From: Treponema sp.
GTDB taxonomy: Bacteria; Spirochaetota; Spirochaetia; Treponematales; Treponemataceae
DNA: 64,000 nt
NCBI GenBank assembly: GCA_024402695.1
Contig: JAKSTG010000005.1
Span: 46,412 to 110,411 of the forward strand
Direction of reading: 5' to 3'
This document shows, piece by piece, positions 59,398 through 64,000 of the stretch. Below the pieces are notes generated by a model. It had not been told where the DNA came from. It saw nothing but the letters and a program-made list of their open reading frames with translations, and ran no database searches. How positions within the stretch are numbered: the stretch's first letter is position 1; every line of letters starts with the position of its first letter. A program made the position numbers and the translations under genes.

Positions 59398-59745
59398 TTA
59401 TTCAGCACTAAGCTGTTTGTTTTGCTCCAGAAGACCGTCTACCAGAAGTTTGATTGTTTTCCAGTCTTCTTTGTTTTCAAGGAAAAAAGATTTTCCTGTT
59501 TCAGTAATTGTGTAGTAACGTCTTCTGGCTCCGGTTTCTTCGCCACCCCAGTAAGAGGAGATGTAACCTCCTTCTTCAAGGCGTCTGAAAGACGTGTATA
59601 AAGTTGCTTCCTTGAAGTTGAAGGAACCGCCGGAACTTGCCGTTACTTTTTTGTTGATTTCATAACCGTAAGAGTCATGGTCAAAAAGACAGGCAAGAAT
59701 CAGGGTATCCGTCAGACCTCTAAGAAGATCGGAAGTATTCAGCAT
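59398..59745 (-). CDS. PadR-family transcriptional regulator
   Basis: 115 residues: LTDTLILACLFDHDSYGYEINKKVTASSGGSFNFKEATLYTSFRRLEEGGYISSYWGGEETGARRRYYTITETGKSFF (landmarks: DSYGYEI, ATLYTSFRRLE, RRRYYTIT) is a PadR winged helix. First gene of the operon with strong GGAGG site. Likely autorepressor through the palindromes over its promoter. Confidence 0.92.
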   Translation of the reverse strand: MLNTSDLLRGLTDTLILACLFDHDSYGYEINKKVTASSGGSFNFKEATLYTSFRRLEEGGYISSYWGGEETGARRRYYTITETGKSFFLENKEDWKTIKLLVDGLLEQNKQLSAE

Positions 59746-59776
59746 AGAACCTCCATAAGATATTAGATAAATCGAC

Positions 59777-59823
59777 TTATGAGTTGTATCATAATTATAT
59801 ATACCTCATCTGTCAAGGTATAT
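59777..59823 (-). promoter_or_regulatory. Promoter and operator of the PadR operon
   Basis: Minus strand: perfect TTGACA (59811-59816), 17-base spacer, TATGAT (59788-59793). Inverted repeat ATATACC (59799-59805) / GGTATAT (59817-59823) surrounds the -35, and ATGA/TCAT (59779-59782 and 59789-59792) overlaps the -10; the latter resembles the short palindromes bound by PadR proteins. Confidence 0.75.
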
Positions 59824-59879
59824 TGGAACGAAAAATGATAAAAATAACGTTTTTTTAATTTCTGTATTAAAATAGAAAT

Positions 59880-61160
59880 ATGAAAGATGAAAATTTTGTA
59901 CGTTTTGACATGAAGAAGGAACCGGTAAAAACAAAATGGTATTTAAGACCGGTAACATGGCTTTTAAGTTTTCCTGATGTTTTAGCCCATGAAAGTAAAA
60001 TCAAAAAGATAAATATGGACGGGATAAAACCTCCATACATCATGCTTTGTAATCACAATGCTTTCCTGGATTTTAAGGTTGCAACAAAAGCTATTTTCCC
60101 TCACAGGGCTAACTATGTTGTGGCAATTGACGGTTTTATTGGAAGAGAAAAACTGCTGCGCGATGTTGGATGCATCTGTAAGCGTAAGTTTACAAATGAC
60201 ATAACCTTAATCCATCAGCTTAAAAAAGTCATAGACAACAAAGATATCGCCATAATTTACCCTGAAGCCCGTTATTCTCTTTGTGGAACTACAGCCGTTC
60301 TTCCTGAATCGCTTGGTAAAATGTGCAAACTTTTCAAGGTTCCTGTTGTTTCTTTTATCTGTAAAGGACATCACGTTAATTCTCCTTTTTGGAATCTTCA
60401 TAACAGGAAGGTTAAACCTACCGAAGCTGAAATGACTATGATTCTTTCAAAAGAAGATCTTCAGAACCTTTCCGTGGATGAAATCAATGAAAAAATTGTA
60501 GATGCTTTTCAATATGATGATTATAGATGGCTTAAAGAAAAAGGAATCTCCATCAGATATAAAAACAGGGCAGAGGGCCTTCATAAAGTGCTTTATAAAT
60601 GTCCTTCCTGTAAAAAAGACTTTTCCATGAAATCAGAAGGCGAACAAATTTATTGTTCAGCCTGTGACAAGAAATGGAGCCTTACAGAACAAATGGAACT
60701 TAAGGCTTTGGAGGGGGAAAATCATTTTAGTCATATTCCTGACTGGTATGAATGGGAAAGGTGCGAGGTTAGAAAAGAGATTGAAGATGGAACCTATACT
60801 TCAGGAGTTCTTCCGGTTCATGTTGACTCTCTTCCAAATGCAAAAAAATATATTAGAATTGGAAATGGAACTCTTGTTCATGATATGAAAGGCTTTCGGG
60901 TTCAATGCCAGGACAAGGATGGTGATGAACACAAAATGATTAAAGAAGTTCCGTCCCTCTATTCCTGTCACATCGAATATGAATATCTTGGTAAATATGG
61001 CGATTGTGTTGACTTAAACACTTTGCAGGACACCTGGTATGTTTACCCTGAATGTGATTCTTCAGAATTCTCTGTGACAAAAATGGCCTTGGCCACGGAA
61101 GAATTATATTTCAAGGACTTGAGAGAGAAGGGAAGAATAATCAAAAAAGGCCTGGCCTGA
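59880..61160 (+). CDS. LPLAT-type acyltransferase with C-terminal zinc ribbon and extension
   Basis: 426 residues. Acyltransferase domain ~30-230: MLCNHNAFLDFKVA gives the catalytic His59-x4-Asp64, ANYVVAIDGFIGREKLLRDVGCICKRKF and IIYPEARYSLCG follow the PlsC/LPLAT blocks. Then a zinc ribbon: CPSC (Cys241, Cys244) and CSAC (Cys259, Cys262). A further ~150 residues are unrecognised. Acylates an unknown lipid or glycan. TAAAAT ends 6 bases before the ATG and no ribosome site is seen, so it may be leaderless. Confidence 0.75.
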   Translation: MKDENFVRFDMKKEPVKTKWYLRPVTWLLSFPDVLAHESKIKKINMDGIKPPYIMLCNHNAFLDFKVATKAIFPHRANYVVAIDGFIGREKLLRDVGCICKRKFTNDITLIHQLKKVIDNKDIAIIYPEARYSLCGTTAVLPESLGKMCKLFKVPVVSFICKGHHVNSPFWNLHNRKVKPTEAEMTMILSKEDLQNLSVDEINEKIVDAFQYDDYRWLKEKGISIRYKNRAEGLHKVLYKCPSCKKDFSMKSEGEQIYCSACDKKWSLTEQMELKALEGENHFSHIPDWYEWERCEVRKEIEDGTYTSGVLPVHVDSLPNAKKYIRIGNGTLVHDMKGFRVQCQDKDGDEHKMIKEVPSLYSCHIEYEYLGKYGDCVDLNTLQDTWYVYPECDSSEFSVTKMALATEELYFKDLREKGRIIKKGLA

Positions 61161-61205
61161 TTTTCTCGGTTCCCTTGATATTTTCCCATGACTTTTGGAT
61201 AATTA

Positions 61206-62213
61206 ATGTCCATGAGTCTTTCCGATGTTTTCATTTTTTCTGTAAACGCAATTCTTCCTCTTATCCTTATTATACTTCTTGGATATTTTCTTAAAGAAAA
61301 AGGATTCTTTACAAAAGATTTTCTTAAGATCGGAAACAAGCTTGTTTTCAGGGTATGTCTCCCGACACTTTTATTCTGCAATATTGCGGAACTTGAAAAC
61401 ATTAGAAGCATTCCCTGGCACGCAGTCCTTTATGTTTTGGGTGTGATTGTTATTCTTGTTATACTTGGATATTTCATGTCAAAACTTACTCAGGACGAAA
61501 ATCAGAAAGGTGTTCTGATGCAGTGTGTTTTCCGTTCAAATTTTGCCCTGATCGGTGTACCTCTTGCAGAGCTCATTGCGGGAAGTGAAGGGGTAACTGC
61601 GGCGGCAATTCTTTCGGCATTTACAATTCCTTTGTACAATATTCTGGCTGTTATAGTCCTGACAGTTTTCAAAGGCGGGGAAAGCGGGAATTCTGTAAAA
61701 GGTCAGGTAAAAGGAATTCTTCACAATCCTCTTATCATTGGAGTTTTTCTTGGAATTGTTGTACTTCTATTAAAGATGACTGTTTCTGACAAGATTCCCG
61801 AAAAGGTTTTTGAAGATTTCCGCTTCATAAAGACGGCTCTTAATTATGTTGCAAGATCAGCTACCCCTCTTTCTCTTCTTGTTCTTGGCGGTCAGTTTGA
61901 GTTCAGTAAGGTCAAAGGTTTCAGAAAACAGATAATTGCTGGAACCGTTGGAAGAACATTGCTGGCTCCTATGATCGGACTAGGGCTTGCTTTCTATCTT
62001 ACAAAAAAAGGAATTCTTGTCTTTGAGCCGGCTATCTTTGCCGCCCTTATTTCACTCTTTGCTACTCCCGTTGCAGTCGCATCTGCTATCATGGCTGAAG
62101 AAATGGAAAACGACGGCCAGCTTGCAGCCCAGCTTGTTGTCTGGACTTCGTTGATTTCAGTTTTTACGCTCTTCGGCTTTATCTTTGTGGCCAGATTGCT
62201 TGGGGTTTTGTAA
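61206..62213 (+). CDS. AEC-family membrane transporter
   Basis: 335 residues, ten membrane helices: FSVNAILPLILIILLGYFLKEKGFFTKDFLKIGNKLVFRVCLPTLLFCNIAE is the typical N-terminus of auxin-efflux-carrier family proteins, with the ILVLGGQFEF and LFATPVAVASAIMAEEM blocks in the second half. Family members move organic acids, aromatic acids or amino-acid derivatives. It sits 96 bases before paaK, so export of arylacetates is an attractive guess only. Confidence 0.88.
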   Translation: MSMSLSDVFIFSVNAILPLILIILLGYFLKEKGFFTKDFLKIGNKLVFRVCLPTLLFCNIAELENIRSIPWHAVLYVLGVIVILVILGYFMSKLTQDENQKGVLMQCVFRSNFALIGVPLAELIAGSEGVTAAAILSAFTIPLYNILAVIVLTVFKGGESGNSVKGQVKGILHNPLIIGVFLGIVVLLLKMTVSDKIPEKVFEDFRFIKTALNYVARSATPLSLLVLGGQFEFSKVKGFRKQIIAGTVGRTLLAPMIGLGLAFYLTKKGILVFEPAIFAALISLFATPVAVASAIMAEEMENDGQLAAQLVVWTSLISVFTLFGFIFVARLLGVL

Positions 62214-62309
62214 ACAAATCCTTTTCTCTCCTGAAAAATAACTTGCCAATAAAATGAATGTAAGTTACTATATATAGTAACATTTTTATGAAATTTTAGA
62301 GGTAAATAT

Positions 62310-63545
62310 ATGCAGATTACAGAAAAACAGCTGGAATTGGTTAGAGCTCAAATTAAACGTGTAAAGGAATTCGGAAATCCTTTCTATACAGAACGTTTTA
62401 AGGACATTAATCCGGAAGACATCAAAACTCAGGCTGATTTTGAAAAGCTTCCTTTCTGCACAAAACAGGATCTTCGTGACGCTTATCCTCTGGGACTCGC
62501 TACTGTTCAAGAAGAAGAAATCGTTCGAATCCACTCATCAAGCGGAACAACAGGTACACCTGTTATTATCCCTTATACAAAAAAAGACGTAGATGACTGG
62601 GCTACAATGTTTGCCCGCTGCTACGAAATGGCAGGAATCACAAAAAAAGACCGCATTCAGATTACACCGGGGTACGGACTTTGGACTGCAGGTATCGGTT
62701 TCCAGGCAGGATGTGAAAAGCTTGGTGCCATGGCTGTTCCAATGGGACCAGGAAACACAGACAAGCAGCTTCAGATGATGCAGGATCTTAAATCAACTGT
62801 AATCTGTGCAACTTCATCTTATGCACTTCTTCTTGCAGAACAGGTAGAAGCCCGCGGATTAAAAGACAAGATCTGCCTTAAAAAAGGTGTAATTGGATCT
62901 GAACGCTGGGGCGAAAAAATGCGCCAGAGAATTCAGAATATTCTTGGAATTGAACTTTACGACATCTACGGACTTACAGAATGTTACGGTCCTGGAATCG
63001 GCGTAAACCTTCCTGGGGAAGAAGGCATGCGCATTTTTGATGATTTCATCTACACTGAAATTCTGGATCCGGCAACTGGTGAACCTGTTCCTGAAGGAGA
63101 AATCGGGGAAATCTGTCTTACAACTCTGGTAAAAGAAGGGGCACCTCTGTTCCGTTTCAGAACTCATGACCTGGCAAGCTTCATTCCTCGTGAACCTGGT
63201 GACACTTGTCCATATCCAAGAATCAGTCAGATTATGGGACGCTCAGATGACATGGTAAAGGTTAAGGGAAATATCATTTTCCCAAGTTCTATTGAAGAAG
63301 TTATCCGTGCCTGTCCAGGTGCATCAAGCGAATACCGTGCAGAAATCGAACACATCGACGGTAAAGATGAAATGACAATCTATGTTGAATGTGAAGGCGG
63401 TACAGACCGTACAGAACTTGGCCTTGAAATGCAGCTTAAATGTAAGAGCAAGTTCAATCTGACTCCAAAAATCAAGGTTGTAGGAATCGGTGATCTTCCT
63501 CGTTCAGAAAAGAAAACTAAGAGAATCGAAGACAAACGTTACTAA
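62310..63545 (+). CDS. paaK: Phenylacetate-CoA ligase
   Basis: 411 residues, the compact PaaK length. AMP-binding signature SSSGTTGTPVIIPYT near residue 76, YGLTECYGPGIG (acyl-adenylate binding), FRTHDLASF and MGRSDDMVKVKGNIIFPSSIEEV (hinge and C-terminal domain). Interconverts aryl-acetate and aryl-acetyl-CoA with ATP. With IorAB it can yield ATP from aryl-acetyl-CoA. A gene for a PaaI-type thioesterase follows with a 1-base gap. Confidence 0.93.
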   Translation: MQITEKQLELVRAQIKRVKEFGNPFYTERFKDINPEDIKTQADFEKLPFCTKQDLRDAYPLGLATVQEEEIVRIHSSSGTTGTPVIIPYTKKDVDDWATMFARCYEMAGITKKDRIQITPGYGLWTAGIGFQAGCEKLGAMAVPMGPGNTDKQLQMMQDLKSTVICATSSYALLLAEQVEARGLKDKICLKKGVIGSERWGEKMRQRIQNILGIELYDIYGLTECYGPGIGVNLPGEEGMRIFDDFIYTEILDPATGEPVPEGEIGEICLTTLVKEGAPLFRFRTHDLASFIPREPGDTCPYPRISQIMGRSDDMVKVKGNIIFPSSIEEVIRACPGASSEYRAEIEHIDGKDEMTIYVECEGGTDRTELGLEMQLKCKSKFNLTPKIKVVGIGDLPRSEKKTKRIEDKRY

Positions 63546-63546
63546 T

Positions 63547-63942
63547 ATGACTGACTTAGAAGAAGCAAAAGAATTTTTTATTAAAGACCGTTATGCCATG
63601 GTGACTTCCGGAATCGATATTCTTGAAGTCAGACCTAAATATGCAAAATGCATTCTTAATATAGAAGACAAGCATATGAACGTAGCAAACACTGTAATGG
63701 GCGGTGCCATATTTACTCTGGCTGATTTCTGTTTTGCCGTTGCTTCCAATTTCAAGCAGGGCCATGCAGTTTCCCTGAACAGCACCATTAATTTTCTGAG
63801 GCCCGGTACTGGAAAATATCTGACTGCAGAAAGTGAAATCGTAAAGGATGGTCGGACCATCATAAACTACAACATAAATGTCCGTGATGATCAGGATAGA
63901 CTTGTTTCCGTTGTAAATATAAACGGACTCAGGGTAGAGTAG
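63547..63942 (+). CDS. PaaI-type hotdog thioesterase
   Basis: 131 residues from the ATG at 63547, one base after the paaK stop; a longer frame into paaK has no support. Hotdog fold: NVANTVMGGAIFTLADFCFAVASNF contains the catalytic-helix region (H/N-x-x-G-x-x-x-x-x-x-D, here with Asn in place of the usual His and Asp in LADF), and SLNSTINFLRPGTGKYLTAESEIVKDGRT completes it. Hydrolyses aryl-acetyl-CoA, probably to recycle CoA. Confidence 0.88.
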   Translation: MTDLEEAKEFFIKDRYAMVTSGIDILEVRPKYAKCILNIEDKHMNVANTVMGGAIFTLADFCFAVASNFKQGHAVSLNSTINFLRPGTGKYLTAESEIVKDGRTIINYNINVRDDQDRLVSVVNINGLRVE

Positions 63943-63951
63943 GATAATCAT

Positions 63952-63974
63952 AACCACCCCTCAAAGGGGTGGTT
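63952..63974 (+). terminator. Hairpin after the thioesterase gene
   Basis: Perfect 10-bp stem AACCACCCCT/AGGGGTGGTT with a CAA loop, 10 bases after the stop. The following T run is short, so it may be a weak terminator or mRNA end protector. A second small hairpin TAGCC/GGCTA (63981-63995) follows. Confidence 0.65.
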
Positions 63975-64000
63975 TGCACTTAGCCTATAAGGCTAGGTCC

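Overview
The window reads as a stretch of chromosome from a host-associated spirochaete, most likely a gut or rumen Treponema. I infer this from gene content and style (TPR and coiled-coil envelope proteins, Rho with a long N-terminal extension, a ChvE-type sugar transporter beside a YesM/YesN two-component pair, IorAB, AT-rich DNA). No rRNA or marker gene settles the species. I see no tRNA, rRNA, prophage, intact insertion sequence or CRISPR array.

Layout. 1-2250 is a scarred region: the 3' part of an ornithine-cyclodeaminase-like gene, a VapBC toxin-antitoxin pair with a clear promoter-operator, a 53-codon remnant of a second cyclodeaminase-like gene, and a ugd (UDP-glucose dehydrogenase) gene reduced to its two ends. 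2305-14488 is a very AT-rich surface-glycan locus, all on the + strand: a cytidylyltransferase-aldolase fusion, a 2-hydroxyacid dehydrogenase, two membrane O-acyltransferases, a Wzx-type flippase, a TagB/TagF-like CDP-alditol transferase, a Wzy-like polymerase, a DDD-type glycosyltransferase, a lipoprotein NodB-type deacetylase, a hexapeptide acetyltransferase and a WecG/TagA/CpsF glycosyltransferase. Four poly-G tracts (G8, G7, G8, G11) sit in or just before three of these genes. The G11 tract has put the acetyltransferase out of frame, so this looks like a phase-variable glycan system. A GC-rich structured element and manC follow.

15949-23381 holds a HigBA-type module, then rho, a DEAD-box helicase and an ABC-F ATPase, a cytidylate-kinase-like gene and a class III cyclase-like gene. 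23540-34641 (minus strand) is a sugar-uptake regulon: leuCD, then an anchored periplasmic sensor protein, a YesM-type kinase, a YesN-type regulator, a binding lipoprotein and a ChvE/GguA/GguB ABC importer. 34733-37835 is a minus-strand operon (ParB-like protein, metallophosphoesterase, TPR/Mrr-like protein), divergent from two TPR envelope proteins. A diguanylate cyclase and a glycosyltransferase-acyltransferase fusion follow.

45049-49302 is a TPP-riboswitch-controlled thiamine importer (thiBPQ) with a TatD-type hydrolase. 49383-51985 carries a sodium symporter and a second aldolase of the same subfamily as the glycan-locus fusion. birA and a biotin ECF transporter (bioY, ATPase, T component) come next. 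55434-63942 has iorAB, a PadR/DUF1700/DUF4097 envelope-stress style operon, a zinc-ribbon acyltransferase, an AEC transporter, paaK and a PaaI-type thioesterase. iorAB, paaK and the thioesterase together fit arylpyruvate-to-arylacetate metabolism.

Two features cut across regions. Tandem heptamers rich in stop codons begin at the stop codons of five genes (manC, rho, the ABC-F gene, birA, the YesN-type regulator). Several genes have a good -10 box 6-9 bases before the start codon, suggesting leaderless mRNAs.
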